From contig NZ_JACVCV010000011.1 of the NCBI RefSeq assembly GCF_017811155.1, forward strand, positions 1-64,000: a stretch of DNA of 64,000 nt, read 5' to 3'. Below the pieces are notes generated by a model. That model did no database searches. It was not told the DNA's origin and saw only the letters and a list, made by a program, of their open reading frames with translations. The position numbers were made by a program, and so were the translations under genes. The stretch comes from Lunatimonas salinarum. GTDB lineage: Bacteria; Bacteroidota; Bacteroidia; Cytophagales; Cyclobacteriaceae. This document shows positions 26,425-35,832 of this stretch, in pieces. Position 1 is the stretch's first letter, and each line of letters starts with the position of its first letter.

Positions 26425-27051
26425 ATGAAAGCACACGACAAGAAAAGCCAATCCAGCCTAACCCCCCAAGATGCCCTCGATTACCTCAAAGAAGGTAACC
26501 ACCGATTTATCAATAACCTCAGAGCGAATCGAAACCTACTCCAAATGGTGAATGAGACTTCTGATGGGCAATGGCCCTTTGCGGTCATATTGAGCTGCAT
26601 TGATTCGAGGACGGCCGCAGAGCTGGTTTTTGATCAGGGCCTGGGAGATGTATTCAGTGTGAGGGTGGCAGGCAACGTGGTGAACGAGGACGTCCTTGGT
26701 AGCATGGAGTATGCGGTAAAATACGCCGGATCCAAGTTGATCGTCGTTTTGGGACATACCAAATGTGGAGCAGTAACAGCGGCCTGTAGCAAAGTGAAAG
26801 ATGGAAATATTACCGCCCTGATGCATAAAATAAAACCAGCAATTGATAAAGAAGTAAGTGTCAAAGAAAACCGCGATGGCAAAAATAGCGAGTTCGTAGA
26901 AAAAGTAGCCAACTTAAACGTGTTACATGCTTTAGAGGAAATCCGTGACCGTAGCGAGATCATTGAACAGATGGAGAAAGAGGGAAAAATCTTGATCGTT
27001 GGTGGTATTTACGACGTGGAAACCGGTGTAGTAGAATTTTTTGAGGATTAA
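26425..27051 (+). CDS. Beta-class carbonic anhydrase
   Basis: A 208-residue beta-carbonic anhydrase, which interconverts CO2 and bicarbonate. The zinc ligands and catalytic pair are present: C58, D60 and R62 in SCIDSR, and H111 and C114 in GHTKCGAV. The C-terminal VGGIYDVETGVVEFF is typical. There is no signal peptide, so the enzyme is cytoplasmic. It is a single gene, 110 bp before fabD and on the same strand; bicarbonate supply for acetyl-CoA carboxylase is a plausible link but only by proximity. Confidence 0.9.
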   Translation: MKAHDKKSQSSLTPQDALDYLKEGNHRFINNLRANRNLLQMVNETSDGQWPFAVILSCIDSRTAAELVFDQGLGDVFSVRVAGNVVNEDVLGSMEYAVKYAGSKLIVVLGHTKCGAVTAACSKVKDGNITALMHKIKPAIDKEVSVKENRDGKNSEFVEKVANLNVLHALEEIRDRSEIIEQMEKEGKILIVGGIYDVETGVVEFFED

Positions 27052-27160
27052 TTCGCTAGTACTAGACTTAGCAATACTCGTGTAACCACAAAAAAAACCT
27101 GCCAAATACCGCTTTTTTAAGTAAACTTGCAGGCCAAATTCCCCTAACATTCCATCAATT

Positions 27161-28036
27161 ATGAAAGCAGTTGTTTTTCCGGGCCAAGGCGCCCAGTTCC
27201 CAGGAATGGGAAAAGAGCTCTATCAACAAAATCCAACAGCTAAGGAGCTTTTGGAGAAGGCCAACGATATATTGGGATTCAGGATCACAGATATCATGTT
27301 CGAAGGAAGTGAGGAAGCCCTTAAACAAACGAACGTTACCCAGCCCGCTGTCTTTATCCATTCGGTAGTAATGGCCAAAACGGCCGATAATTTTGATCCT
27401 GATATGGTGGCTGGCCATTCCTTGGGTGAATTTTCCGCCTTGGTGGCGAATGGGGTTCTATCATTTGAAGACGGCCTTCGTTTAGTGCATCAACGGGCAC
27501 TTGCCATGCAGGAAGCCTGTGAAATCAATCCGTCTACGATGGCAGCGGTATTGGGGCTTGCCGATGAGATGGTAGAAGAAATATGCGCATCCATCACCGA
27601 TGAAATCGTGGTTCCTGCCAACTACAACTGCCCCGGCCAGTTGGTTATTTCGGGCACCAAGCAAGGAGTAGCAATCGCCTGTGAAAAGATGCTGGCAGCG
27701 GGAGCCAAACGGGCTTTGGTTCTTCCTGTAGGCGGCGCATTTCACTCCCCGCTAATGGAACCCGCAAGGGTCAAGTTGCAGACTGCCATTGTAAATACGC
27801 ATTTTTCGTTGCCCTCTTGCCCCGTGTACCAAAACGTCAGCATTACCGGTGTAACGGATGTAGAAAGCATAAAAGCAAACCTCATTTCCCAGTTGACCGC
27901 ACCCGTAAAGTGGACCCAGTCCGTGGAACAGATGGTAAATGATGGCGCCACCCATTTTGTGGAATGTGGACCTGGAAAAGTACTGCAAGGATTGGTCAAA
28001 AAAATTTACCGAAACGCAGAGGTTTCTGGATTGTAA
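27161..28036 (+). CDS. fabD: Malonyl-CoA:ACP transacylase
   Basis: A 291-residue FabD, moving malonyl from CoA to acyl carrier protein in fatty acid synthesis. The N-terminal VFPGQGAQFPGMGKEL is the family start. The nucleophile is S87 in AGHSLGEF and the catalytic histidine is H195 in GGAFHSPLM; the tail VECGPGKVLQGLVKK is also conserved. It is monocistronic and convergent with folK, their stop codons 21 bp apart. Confidence 0.92.
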   Translation: MKAVVFPGQGAQFPGMGKELYQQNPTAKELLEKANDILGFRITDIMFEGSEEALKQTNVTQPAVFIHSVVMAKTADNFDPDMVAGHSLGEFSALVANGVLSFEDGLRLVHQRALAMQEACEINPSTMAAVLGLADEMVEEICASITDEIVVPANYNCPGQLVISGTKQGVAIACEKMLAAGAKRALVLPVGGAFHSPLMEPARVKLQTAIVNTHFSLPSCPVYQNVSITGVTDVESIKANLISQLTAPVKWTQSVEQMVNDGATHFVECGPGKVLQGLVKKIYRNAEVSGL

Positions 28037-28057
28037 ATTCAATTTACCAGATCTCGA

Positions 28058-28549
28058 CTATTGCGGAGGTACGTTCCACAAACGTACCTCCGCGTGGTCT
28101 GATGTATCATGCAACAACTCCAATTGGGTACGCAGAAAAATGGGATGAAGGAAGTCGGGAATCAATTCGGCCAATGGTACCAAGGCAAACCTCCTTTCCT
28201 GTATGAACGGATGAGGAATTTTGAGATCAGGTGTTTCCACTATTTCTTGGTTGTAATATAGGATGTCGATATCCATGGTACGATTGCCCCATTTCCGATC
28301 CCGAAATCTGCCCAGCTTCTCCTCTACTGATTGACAATGTCGAAGCGTCTCCCGTGGCGTCAGACTCGTTTGAAAAATCAAAACCTGGTTCAAAAAGTCA
28401 CCTTCCGCTTGCCCTCCCCATGCGGCGGTCTGATAAACACGAGACTTGCCGACTAAATTCATTCCTTTGGACAAATAATCTTCTGCGAGACATAAATTCC
28501 GGTACCTATCTCCCAAATTACCTCCTATCAACAAAACTACTTTGTGCAT
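28058..28549 (-). CDS. folK: 2-amino-4-hydroxy-6-hydroxymethyldihydropteridine diphosphokinase
   Basis: A 163-residue HPPK, the pyrophosphokinase of folate synthesis. Typical stretches are LLIGGNLGDRYRNL at the N-terminus, YQTAAWGGQAEGDFLNQV, the ATP/metal region GNRTMDIDILYYN and PHPFIQERRFALVPLAEL. Its last codons contain one arm and most of a 13-bp perfect inverted repeat (28063-28093). The gene is divergent from sppA, whose promoter lies between the two. Confidence 0.9.
   Translation of the reverse strand: MHKVVLLIGGNLGDRYRNLCLAEDYLSKGMNLVGKSRVYQTAAWGGQAEGDFLNQVLIFQTSLTPRETLRHCQSVEEKLGRFRDRKWGNRTMDIDILYYNQEIVETPDLKIPHPFIQERRFALVPLAELIPDFLHPIFLRTQLELLHDTSDHAEVRLWNVPPQ
28063..28093. repeat. 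13-bp perfect inverted repeat in the 3' end of folK
   Basis: GCGGAGGTACGTT (28063-28075) and AACGTACCTCCGC (28081-28093) flank a 5-nt loop. The repeat lies inside the last codons of folK and just beyond the fabD stop, so it may help end both convergent transcripts. No T run follows. Confidence 0.7.
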
Positions 28550-28595
28550 TTGCGTGTTCTACGGACATAATGCCCTTTAATAAGATAAAATAGTA

Positions 28596-28603
28596 TAAAT
28601 TTG
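28596..28603 (+). promoter_or_regulatory. Promoter box of sppA
   Basis: TAAATTTG, a perfect match to the Bacteroidota -7 element TAnnTTTG, lies 26 bp before the sppA ATG in the folK-sppA divergent gap. No clear -33 TTTG is seen. Confidence 0.6.
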
Positions 28604-28629
28604 TTTTTACAAAACAACACGGTAAACAT

Positions 28630-30387
28630 ATGAAATTTTTAAGTAACGTCCTTTCGGTTGTCGTAGGGTTGATCGTATTCTTCCTGCTGGGTTTTTTCTT
28701 TTTGGCCGGTTTGATTGCCATCATATCCTCCGAAGAAACGGTATCCGTAAAAGAAAACAGCCTCTTGTTCCTAAACTTGGAAGGAAAAACTATCGTGGAA
28801 CGTACTGCGGATGATGAACTGGATTTTTCAGCATTTCCTGGATTTGGCCCTCCTCCTACGGTGGGCTTGGTTCAACTAAAGCGGGCCATAGAGGCTGCGG
28901 CTGAGAATGATAAAATCCAGGGAATCTACTTAAGGGCCGGCGTTCCAATCGCAGGACAGGCAACCCTTAGCGAACTGAGGACTTCTTTGGAACAATTCAA
29001 GCATAGCGGCAAATTTATAGTCGCTTATGGAGAATACTATTCCGAAGGGGGGTATTACTTGAGTTCCGTGGCGAGTGAGCTGTACTTAAACCCCGAGGGG
29101 ATGTTGGAGTTCAATGGACTAGCGAGTGAGGGCATTTTTCTCAAAGGGTTCTTTGAAAAAATCGGTGTAGAACCTTTGATCTTTCGGGTAGGTGATTTTA
29201 AAAGTGCCGTCGAACCCTTTATCCTGGATAAAATGAGTGAGGAAAGTCGGCTTCAAACCCAAGCTTACCTCGATGAGATGAATCAAGTTATTTTGGCAAG
29301 TGTCGCTGAATCCAGGAAACTAGCGCTCGAAAAAGTTCAGGAAATCAGCCGTCTGATGTCTGTAAAAGTACCCGAGGATGCTTTGGAGCTAAAACTGGTA
29401 GACGGCTTGTGGTATGATGACCAAGTAGTCGAACTGCTGCGGGAAAAGCTTCAGCTTAATGACGATGACACCATTAATACCATCAATGTTACGGATTTAA
29501 ATCAGGCAACTCCCTCGAAAAATAGGCTTTCTAAAAACAGGATTGCCATCTTGTTTGCTGAAGGAGAAATCGTGGGAGGGCGTGATGACAGCCAAGTCAG
29601 CTCGGAATTGTTCCTTCAGGAAATCCGACAACTAAAGAAAAACAAGGATGTCAAGGCTGTAGTGCTGCGCATCAACTCACCCGGTGGATCGGCCTTAGCG
29701 TCTGAGGTCATTTGGAGGGAACTGATGGAGCTTAAAGCAGAAAAGCCGCTGATTGCTTCCATGGGTGATCTAGCAGCATCCGGCGGGTATTATATAGCGG
29801 CTGCAGCAAACGAGATTTTCGCACAACCTAATACCCTAACGGGATCAATCGGGATCTTTGGTGTATGGTTTAACACGAAAGAATTGTTAAACCAAAAACT
29901 GGGGATAACCACCGATGTGGTTAAAACCGGCGAATTCTCTGACTTCCCAAGTATCTTCAGATCTATGCGTGCCGAAGAGGCTGCGATTTATCAAAAAATC
30001 GTGGAAGATGGATACGAGACGTTCTTGACGCGGGTATCCGACGGACGGGAAATGGATAAAAGCCAAGTAATGTCGATTGCATCCGGGAGGGTTTGGAGCG
30101 GCCAACAAGCCCAATCAAATGGCCTGGTTGACCAGATTGGAAGTTTAGAAGATGCCATTACCTGGGCTGCTACGGAAGCGGATGTACTGGATGATTACCG
30201 GGTAGTGTATTATCCAGAACAAAAAACATGGATAGAACAGCTCTTAAGTGACTTTGGCGGAGAAGTTCAAAGTGCCTTCCAAAGTTACAAACTTGGCGTG
30301 CCGCTAGAAATATGGCAACAATGGGAACAATTACGAAAGCTGGAGGGGCCGGTTGCCAGAATGCCCTTTTTCAAGGAAATACGTTGA
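28630..30387 (+). CDS. sppA: Signal peptide peptidase SppA, 67K type
   Basis: A 585-residue membrane-anchored serine protease of the long SppA type with two tandem domains. One N-terminal membrane segment spans residues ~8-32. The catalytic dyad expected for the family is present: lysine K191 in RVGDFKSAVEPF in the first half, and serine S384 in GDLAASGGYY in the second half. It degrades signal peptides left in the membrane. The length matches the 67-kDa E. coli form. It is a single gene. Confidence 0.9.
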   Translation: MKFLSNVLSVVVGLIVFFLLGFFFLAGLIAIISSEETVSVKENSLLFLNLEGKTIVERTADDELDFSAFPGFGPPPTVGLVQLKRAIEAAAENDKIQGIYLRAGVPIAGQATLSELRTSLEQFKHSGKFIVAYGEYYSEGGYYLSSVASELYLNPEGMLEFNGLASEGIFLKGFFEKIGVEPLIFRVGDFKSAVEPFILDKMSEESRLQTQAYLDEMNQVILASVAESRKLALEKVQEISRLMSVKVPEDALELKLVDGLWYDDQVVELLREKLQLNDDDTINTINVTDLNQATPSKNRLSKNRIAILFAEGEIVGGRDDSQVSSELFLQEIRQLKKNKDVKAVVLRINSPGGSALASEVIWRELMELKAEKPLIASMGDLAASGGYYIAAAANEIFAQPNTLTGSIGIFGVWFNTKELLNQKLGITTDVVKTGEFSDFPSIFRSMRAEEAAIYQKIVEDGYETFLTRVSDGREMDKSQVMSIASGRVWSGQQAQSNGLVDQIGSLEDAITWAATEADVLDDYRVVYYPEQKTWIEQLLSDFGGEVQSAFQSYKLGVPLEIWQQWEQLRKLEGPVARMPFFKEIR

Positions 30388-30465
30388 TTGGTGCCAACAA
30401 CGGATCAAAACCAAACTTAATTTCAAAAAAAATACATATCTTATAGAAAATAGCGTATTTTAAAC

Positions 30466-30473
30466 TACCTTTG
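30466..30473 (+). promoter_or_regulatory. TAnnTTTG promoter box
   Basis: TACCTTTG is a perfect -7 consensus 27 bp before the ATG at 30501. It overlaps the first codons of a longer open frame beginning at TTG 30471, which argues for 30501 as the real start. Confidence 0.6.
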
Positions 30474-30500
30474 GTGCGAATTTTAGATAAAAAAAGTACC

Positions 30501-31124
30501 ATGGTAGTTCAGCGTAGGTTGTTTCGTTTTTTCCTCTTGCCAATCTCTATTATTGGGGGTTACTTCATACCAGTTAACTCCTTTGGGCAAACATCGTCGT
30601 CAGAACTCCCGACGTATTCGATATGTAGCGAAAAAGCGAATGCGGCAGCTGATAAATCCCCCCATCTGATGCAGCTGCTTAAATTCCATGAACTAGATAT
30701 CATCGGTCCGGAAGTAGGCATCTTCAGTCAGACGGATACCGAACCAAGTATCCTTTCAAGTTTGGCAGAATTTCCTTCTATAGAGTCAAATTATTCGGAA
30801 GTGGCCGAATCAAAATCGGTCTTTTACAATCCGGATAAGTTTGAGCTATTAGACCACGATAGTTTCACCGTCTCCGCTCGCACCAAATCAGTCGAAAACG
30901 GAAGCCAGCGAAAGAGCAGAATCTGCGATTGGGGAAAATTCAAAAACTTGGAAGACAACCAAGTTATTTTTGTATTCAATGTGCAATCTACTTCCAGCAT
31001 AGCTGTTGATGACAAGAAACTGATTCTGGAAAAAATCAGGCAGATCAATAAAGACGGGCTTCCCTTTATCCTGACGGGCGATTTTTATAGCACAGGCCCT
31101 CAAGATACCCCTACCATTAATTGA
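30501..31124 (+). CDS. Exported, degenerate endonuclease/exonuclease/phosphatase-like protein
   Basis: A 207-residue protein with an N-terminal signal peptide (residues ~1-29). The body follows the EEP (DNase I-like) fold pattern: LMQLLKFHELDIIGPEVGIF where active relatives have a GTQE-type motif, KSVFYNPDKFELLDHDSFTVS, and FVFNVQSTS where NTHFDH is expected (N160 kept, the His replaced by Q162, the Asp by T164). GDFY stands at 193-196 in place of GDFN. The protein stops soon after, about 60-70 residues short of the family's end, losing the last His. It is therefore probably catalytically dead, or a decaying gene. The alignment is by eye. Confidence 0.6.
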   Translation: MVVQRRLFRFFLLPISIIGGYFIPVNSFGQTSSSELPTYSICSEKANAAADKSPHLMQLLKFHELDIIGPEVGIFSQTDTEPSILSSLAEFPSIESNYSEVAESKSVFYNPDKFELLDHDSFTVSARTKSVENGSQRKSRICDWGKFKNLEDNQVIFVFNVQSTSSIAVDDKKLILEKIRQINKDGLPFILTGDFYSTGPQDTPTIN

Positions 31125-31306
31125 CCGATTTCAACCAATACGCAGTGAGAAACTAGCCTGAGTACATCCTAAAAACACATCTTATTGCTGCAGTAGAGTG
31201 CACGTCAAACAAGTGGCACCGGTTATTTCCGTCCTGTTTCGCCACTTTATTTTTTAACGAGATAGGCAAAACACCTCTGTATCCATTTGGACAAAAGGGG
31301 CTCCTG

Positions 31307-31339
31307 ATTGCCATAAAATCCATATTTGTATTAATTTTG
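31307..31339 (+). promoter_or_regulatory. Promoter of valS
   Basis: ATTG (31307-31310), a 21-bp spacer and TAATTTTG (31332-31339, perfect TAnnTTTG) lie 23 bp before the valS ATG. The rest of the 31125-31306 gap shows nothing I can name. Confidence 0.55.
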
Positions 31340-31362
31340 CCGGACAAAATAAAAAACCTCGC

Positions 31363-33993
31363 ATGTCCATATCTACGAAGTACGATCCCCGTTCTGCCGA
31401 ATCCAAATGGTATCATTACTGGCTGGAGAACAAGCATTTTTCTTCTCAGGTTGACTATAATAAAGAACCCTTTTCGATCGTCATCCCTCCGCCGAACGTC
31501 ACAGGAGTACTGCATATGGGCCATATGCTTAACAATACCATTCAGGATATTCTGATTCGCAAAGCACGAATGGAGGGCAAAAATGCCTGCTGGGTTCCCG
31601 GGACCGACCATGCTTCCATTGCGACAGAGGCCAAAGTAGTGGCAATGTTAAAGGAAAAGGGCATCGACAAAAAAAGCCTTTCCCGGGAAGAGTTCCTTTC
31701 GCATGCTTGGGAGTGGAAAGAAAAGTACGGAGGCATTATTCTGGATCAATTAAAAAAGCTGGGAGCCTCGTGTGATTGGGATCGCACCCGGTTTACTATG
31801 GACGATGACTTAAGCGAGTCGGTAATCCAAGTATTCATAGACCTCTATAAAAAAGGAAAAATTTACAGGGGGATCCGGATGGTGAATTGGGATCCGAAGG
31901 GGAAAACGGCGCTTTCAGATGATGAAGTCATCTTTAAGGAAGTAGCCTCCAAGCTTTATTACATCGAATATCAACTTGAGGGAAGCGAAGAACGACTGAC
32001 GATTGCCACTACGCGGCCAGAGACCATCATGGCAGATGTGGCAATTTGCGTTCATCCGGAAGACGAGCGCTTTGCGCATCTAAAGGGTAAAAATGCACTC
32101 ATTCCACTGATAAACCGACCCATTCCCATTATTCAGGACGAGTATGTAGACCGTGAATTTGGTACGGGTTGCCTAAAAATAACTCCCGCCCACGACATAA
32201 ACGATTATGAAATCGGCCTGCGTCATCACTTGGAAGTGATCGATATACTTAACGATGATGGAACTCTAAACGAAAAGGCGCGGATCCTTGTAGGAGAAGA
32301 CCGCTTTATAGCCAGGAAGAAAATATCCAACCTACTACAGGAAGCCGGGCAGTTAGCGAAAGTAGAGGACTATACCTCAAACGTAGGCCACTCTGAACGA
32401 ACAGACGCCGTGATAGAGCCTAAACTGTCCATGCAGTGGTTTTTGCAAATGAGTGAAATAACCAAGCCGGCGTTAGCAGCGGTGATGGATGATCAGGTAA
32501 AACTCTTCCCTCCCAAATTCAAAAACATGTACCGTAGCTGGATGGAAAATGTACGGGACTGGTGCATCTCCAGACAACTTTGGTGGGGTCATCGGATTCC
32601 TGCATTTTACCTACCCGACGGTGAATTTATCGTAGCACACTCCGCAGCCGAAGCACTTGCAGAAGCCAATAAGCGAGGAGATAAGACGTATTCACTCGAA
32701 GATTTACGTCAAGACGAAGATGTGCTGGACACTTGGTTTTCGTCGTGGCTTTGGCCTATTTCTGTATTCGACCCTGATTTTTTTCGAACGGGGGAAAAGA
32801 ACGCGGATCTAACCTACTATTATCCTACCAATGACCTGGTAACCGCTCCAGAGATCTTGTTCTTTTGGGTGGCAAGAATGATTATAGCCGGATACGAGTA
32901 CTTGGGGGAAAAGCCGTTCAAGAACGTTTATTTGACCGGAATCGTCCGCGATAAGTTAGGGAGAAAAATGTCCAAATCCTTGGGCAACTCTCCGGATCCC
33001 CTTGAGCTTATCCAAAATTATGGCGCCGATGGGGTAAGAACGGGCATGCTATTCAGTTCACCAGCCGGAAACGACCTTCCGTTTGATGAAAAACTGGTGG
33101 AACAAGGCAGGAACTTTTCAAACAAGATCTGGAATGCGTACCGGTTGATCAAAGGATGGGAAGTAGCCGATAATGAAATCAATGAAGAAAATGAAGCGGC
33201 TATTCGTTGGTTTGAAAGTAGGTTTCACCAAGCATTGGCGGAAATCGAAGACCATTTCAGTAAATTCCGTATATCCGATGCGCTATTGAGCATCTATAAG
33301 CTGGTATGGGATGACTTTTGCTCTTGGTACTTGGAAATGATCAAACCACCCTTTCAGACACCTATAGACGGCCGAACGTACACCCAAACCATTGCATTTT
33401 TGGAGGATATTCTTAAGCTATTGCATCCGTTTATGCCCTTTATCACAGAGGAGATTTGGCAGCAGCTGGAGTCGCGAGAACCAAAGCATGCACTCATTGT
33501 AACCGCCTGGCCAGAAAAGAAATCATTTGACCCAGGAATCATAGAAGAAGCACAACACATTTTCGAAACGGTTTCCCAGATCCGGAATATCCGAGCAACA
33601 AAAGGGATTTCTCCCAAGGAAGCATTTGAGCTTACCGTGAAAACAGCTTCGCCGACCGTCTATTTATCCTTCGAAACGGTGCTGAAAAAATTAGCGAACC
33701 TAACCGCCATTCATTTCGGAGGTACGGTGGAAAATGCCGTAAGCTTTGTGGTAAAAGGGGACGAATGCCATATTCCACTAGGTGAACAAATAGATCTAGC
33801 CAAAGAAAAAGAAACCCTGTTAAAAGAACTGGAATACAGCAGGGGCTTTCTGTTATCTGTAAATAAGAAACTTTCAAACGAACGGTTCGTGGCCGGTGCT
33901 CCTGCGGCAGTAGTAGAAAACGAAAAGAAAAAAAGAGCGGACGCAGAGGCCAAGATAAAAGCACTGGAAGAGTCGCTATCTAAGCTGGGATAA
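31363..33993 (+). CDS. valS: Valyl-tRNA synthetase
   Basis: An 876-residue class I synthetase that charges tRNA-Val. The HIGH-type motif reads HMGHML, preceded by the ValRS-typical PPPNVTGVL; the second signature is [12 protein letters not shown]. The editing domain has [13 protein letters not shown] and [12 protein letters not shown], and the Val[11 protein letters not shown] follows. The C-terminal ~65 residues form the coiled-coil arm ([14 protein letters not shown] and [12 protein letters not shown]). Full length for the family, with its own promoter. Confidence 0.95.
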   Translation: MSISTKYDPRSAESKWYHYWLENKHFSSQVDYNKEPFSIVIPPPNVTGVLHMGHMLNNTIQDILIRKARMEGKNACWVPGTDHASIATEAKVVAMLKEKGIDKKSLSREEFLSHAWEWKEKYGGIILDQLKKLGASCDWDRTRFTMDDDLSESVIQVFIDLYKKGKIYRGIRMVNWDPKGKTALSDDEVIFKEVASKLYYIEYQLEGSEERLTIATTRPETIMADVAICVHPEDERFAHLKGKNALIPLINRPIPIIQDEYVDREFGTGCLKITPAHDINDYEIGLRHHLEVIDILNDDGTLNEKARILVGEDRFIARKKISNLLQEAGQLAKVEDYTSNVGHSERTDAVIEPKLSMQWFLQMSEITKPALAAVMDDQVKLFPPKFKNMYRSWMENVRDWCISRQLWWGHRIPAFYLPDGEFIVAHSAAEALAEANKRGDKTYSLEDLRQDEDVLDTWFSSWLWPISVFDPDFFRTGEKNADLTYYYPTNDLVTAPEILFFWVARMIIAGYEYLGEKPFKNVYLTGIVRDKLGRKMSKSLGNSPDPLELIQNYGADGVRTGMLFSSPAGNDLPFDEKLVEQGRNFSNKIWNAYRLIKGWEVADNEINEENEAAIRWFESRFHQALAEIEDHFSKFRISDALLSIYKLVWDDFCSWYLEMIKPPFQTPIDGRTYTQTIAFLEDILKLLHPFMPFITEEIWQQLESREPKHALIVTAWPEKKSFDPGIIEEAQHIFETVSQIRNIRATKGISPKEAFELTVKTASPTVYLSFETVLKKLANLTAIHFGGTVENAVSFVVKGDECHIPLGEQIDLAKEKETLLKELEYSRGFLLSVNKKLSNERFVAGAPAAVVENEKKKRADAEAKIKALEESLSKLG

Positions 33994-34011
33994 AACTCCG
34001 AATCCCTTTTT

Positions 34012-34041
34012 CCCTCCTTTTTGGCTACTCTCAAAGGGGGG
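34012..34041. terminator. Possible bidirectional terminator between valS and porin
   Basis: CCCTCCTTT (34012-34020) can pair with AAAGGGGGG (34033-34041), allowing one G:U pair, in the gap between the convergent genes. T-rich sequence lies to its left. The structure is imperfect. Confidence 0.35.
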
Positions 34042-34081
34042 AACCAGGCGCCTTCCTCTAATTAGTCGAGCTAGTTACTCC

Positions 34082-35137
34082 TCAGTCAAACCGAATGGCT
34101 ATAGAAGTCGCAAGCGCGGAATTGCCACGATTAACCAACCCCAAAGGGCGGTTGAAGATAGGGTCAGGGCTGATAAAGCGTCGCCCCTCCAATCTGAATA
34201 CTGCTTTTGGGGAGATTTCAAAATCGGCATTTAGGGAAAAGCCGGAAATCTTCATCCCGTCAGATAGGATCACGCCAAAAGGGTCTGCATAATACTCTCC
34301 GCGAACCGCAGCGGTGATCTTTTCAGAGAGCGGCCTGCGAACGGATGCGGTAACACCAAACCATTGATTTAACCGGTTTGAAGAGAGTCTTTGTTCAGTT
34401 CCATGGTCAATGCCTATCGTGACATCAACGATTTTGCCATAATGCTGAAGGTAGAAGTTTTGGAAAAAGCGGTACCTGGCCAAGGGCTGTGGATATTCAT
34501 TCCCCAAGTAGTTGGCATAGTTTATCTCCATGCGCTCATTTGGCTGATAATTCAGCCCCAATCCCATGCCCAAAGATTGGTTTCGATCTATGCGCTGTAC
34601 GTTTTGCCATCCATTTGTGAGCCAAAGCGTCGCATACAATTCATCCGACACATCATAGGTGAGCCTCGCCCCGGTCAGAAAATAAGGAGAATTTTCGGCC
34701 AATAGTGACCTGGAAAGATGCCAACAATTTGCACCTATGGCACTTTCAAAACCTATATGAGAAGGCATAACCCCCATGTCTAGCCAAAGGCGATCTTGCA
34801 GTTTGATACCGACAGCCGCTTCGTAAATAAACTGAGCCCAAGTCGGTTCATTTGCTAAATTATACTGGGCATAGTTACCGGACATCAATTTGATCTTCGC
34901 CCGGTACTTATCTGTTTCGTAACCAACTCCCAATAAGGCTAAATTGACTGAAAACTCGTTGTGCCGCTTGAAATTATATAAAAAATCAGGACGCTCGTGA
35001 TTTTCAGGCTTTCCAAAATCATACAAGTAATAGGTTTCCACGTAGCCCTCAAACGTCCACGAAGGGGCAATTTCCTGGCTAAAACCAGCCACCGGAAAAA
35101 CCAACAAAAGAAGAAAGCGAAGTTGCTTTATTGTCAT
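34082..35137 (-). CDS. Outer-membrane porin, OmpL-like (BBP2 type)
   Basis: A 351-residue outer-membrane barrel: signal peptide (residues ~1-20, ...VAGFSQ) and a long series of alternating strands. It carries the features of the putative beta-barrel porin-2/OmpL-like family: SWTFEGYVETYYLYDFGKPE at the N-terminus, NEFSVNLALLGVGYETDKYR, and DMGVMPSHIGFESAIG in the middle. The C-terminus ends in an aromatic residue (SIAIRFD). It should form a diffusion pore or uptake channel; the substrate is unknown. It follows ppa on the minus strand, with a terminator between the two. Confidence 0.75.
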   Translation of the reverse strand: MTIKQLRFLLLLVFPVAGFSQEIAPSWTFEGYVETYYLYDFGKPENHERPDFLYNFKRHNEFSVNLALLGVGYETDKYRAKIKLMSGNYAQYNLANEPTWAQFIYEAAVGIKLQDRLWLDMGVMPSHIGFESAIGANCWHLSRSLLAENSPYFLTGARLTYDVSDELYATLWLTNGWQNVQRIDRNQSLGMGLGLNYQPNERMEINYANYLGNEYPQPLARYRFFQNFYLQHYGKIVDVTIGIDHGTEQRLSSNRLNQWFGVTASVRRPLSEKITAAVRGEYYADPFGVILSDGMKISGFSLNADFEISPKAVFRLEGRRFISPDPIFNRPLGLVNRGNSALATSIAIRFD

Positions 35138-35163
35138 GGGCCTCCACGATAACTAACAGGAGT

Positions 35164-35197
35164 AAAAAAACAAACCCAACTGCTAAAGTTGGGTTTT
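35164..35197 (-). terminator. Terminator of ppa
   Basis: AAACCCAAC (35172-35180) pairs with GTTGGGTTT (35188-35196) around a 7-nt loop. On the minus strand the stem is followed by a T run (complement of 35164-35171). Confidence 0.8.
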
Positions 35198-35205
35198 CAC
35201 TGATG

Positions 35206-35745
35206 TTATTTCACTGTTCGAAAGGTTCTGTTGTATAATTTGATAGAATCAATGATGATTCGTTGAGCCTCAGCTTTGCCCAGAAAATCCTCTACCTTGA
35301 CTTCCTTATTCTCTAGTTTTTTGTAATCTTCAAAAAAACGACGGGTCTCCTTCATCAGGTAGGGAGGTAATTCACCTATATCCTCGATGTAGTTTACCGA
35401 CTGATCGTCGGCAGCAACTGCAATTATCTTATCATCAGCCTCTCCGCCGTCAATCATTCGCATCACGCCGATGACTTTGGCCTTGACCAGTGTCATAGAA
35501 GGAATATCGATTTGAGAGATTATCAGGATATCTAAGGGGTCGTGATCCTCGCAGAAGGTCTGTGGAATAAAGCCGTAATTGGCGGGGTAATGAACCGATG
35601 AAAACAGTACCCTATCCAATAACAGCATGCCAGACTTTTTATCCAGCTCATACTTGCCCTTACTTCCTTTGGGAATTTCGATGACTCCGGTCACATATTC
35701 GGGAGCACCGTCTCCAATACTTACATCATGCCAAGGATTAATCAT
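35206..35745 (-). CDS. ppa: Inorganic pyrophosphatase
   Basis: A 179-residue family I soluble inorganic pyrophosphatase, hydrolysing PPi to phosphate. Visible active-site segments: [14 protein letters not shown] near the N-terminus, [20 protein letters not shown] with the D-x-D-P-L-D metal site (DHDPLDILI), and the Mg-binding [17 protein letters not shown]. The length is normal. It is convergent to nothing and ends in a good terminator; its start lies 88 bp after the end of the receiver-kinase hybrid gene on the same strand. Confidence 0.93.
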   Translation of the reverse strand: MINPWHDVSIGDGAPEYVTGVIEIPKGSKGKYELDKKSGMLLLDRVLFSSVHYPANYGFIPQTFCEDHDPLDILIISQIDIPSMTLVKAKVIGVMRMIDGGEADDKIIAVAADDQSVNYIEDIGELPPYLMKETRRFFEDYKKLENKEVKVEDFLGKAEAQRIIIDSIKLYNRTFRTVK

Positions 35746-35832
35746 AAAAATGAATTAGAAGGTTTTTTTTGAAGCTGCAAATTACCTTCAATTTTGGCTG
35801 TTTACAAAAAAATAGGTGCTGAATTTAATCCA

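Noticed and set aside
28063-28093. Hairpin as an intrinsic terminator
   Set aside because: No T run follows on either strand, so it is listed as an inverted repeat instead.
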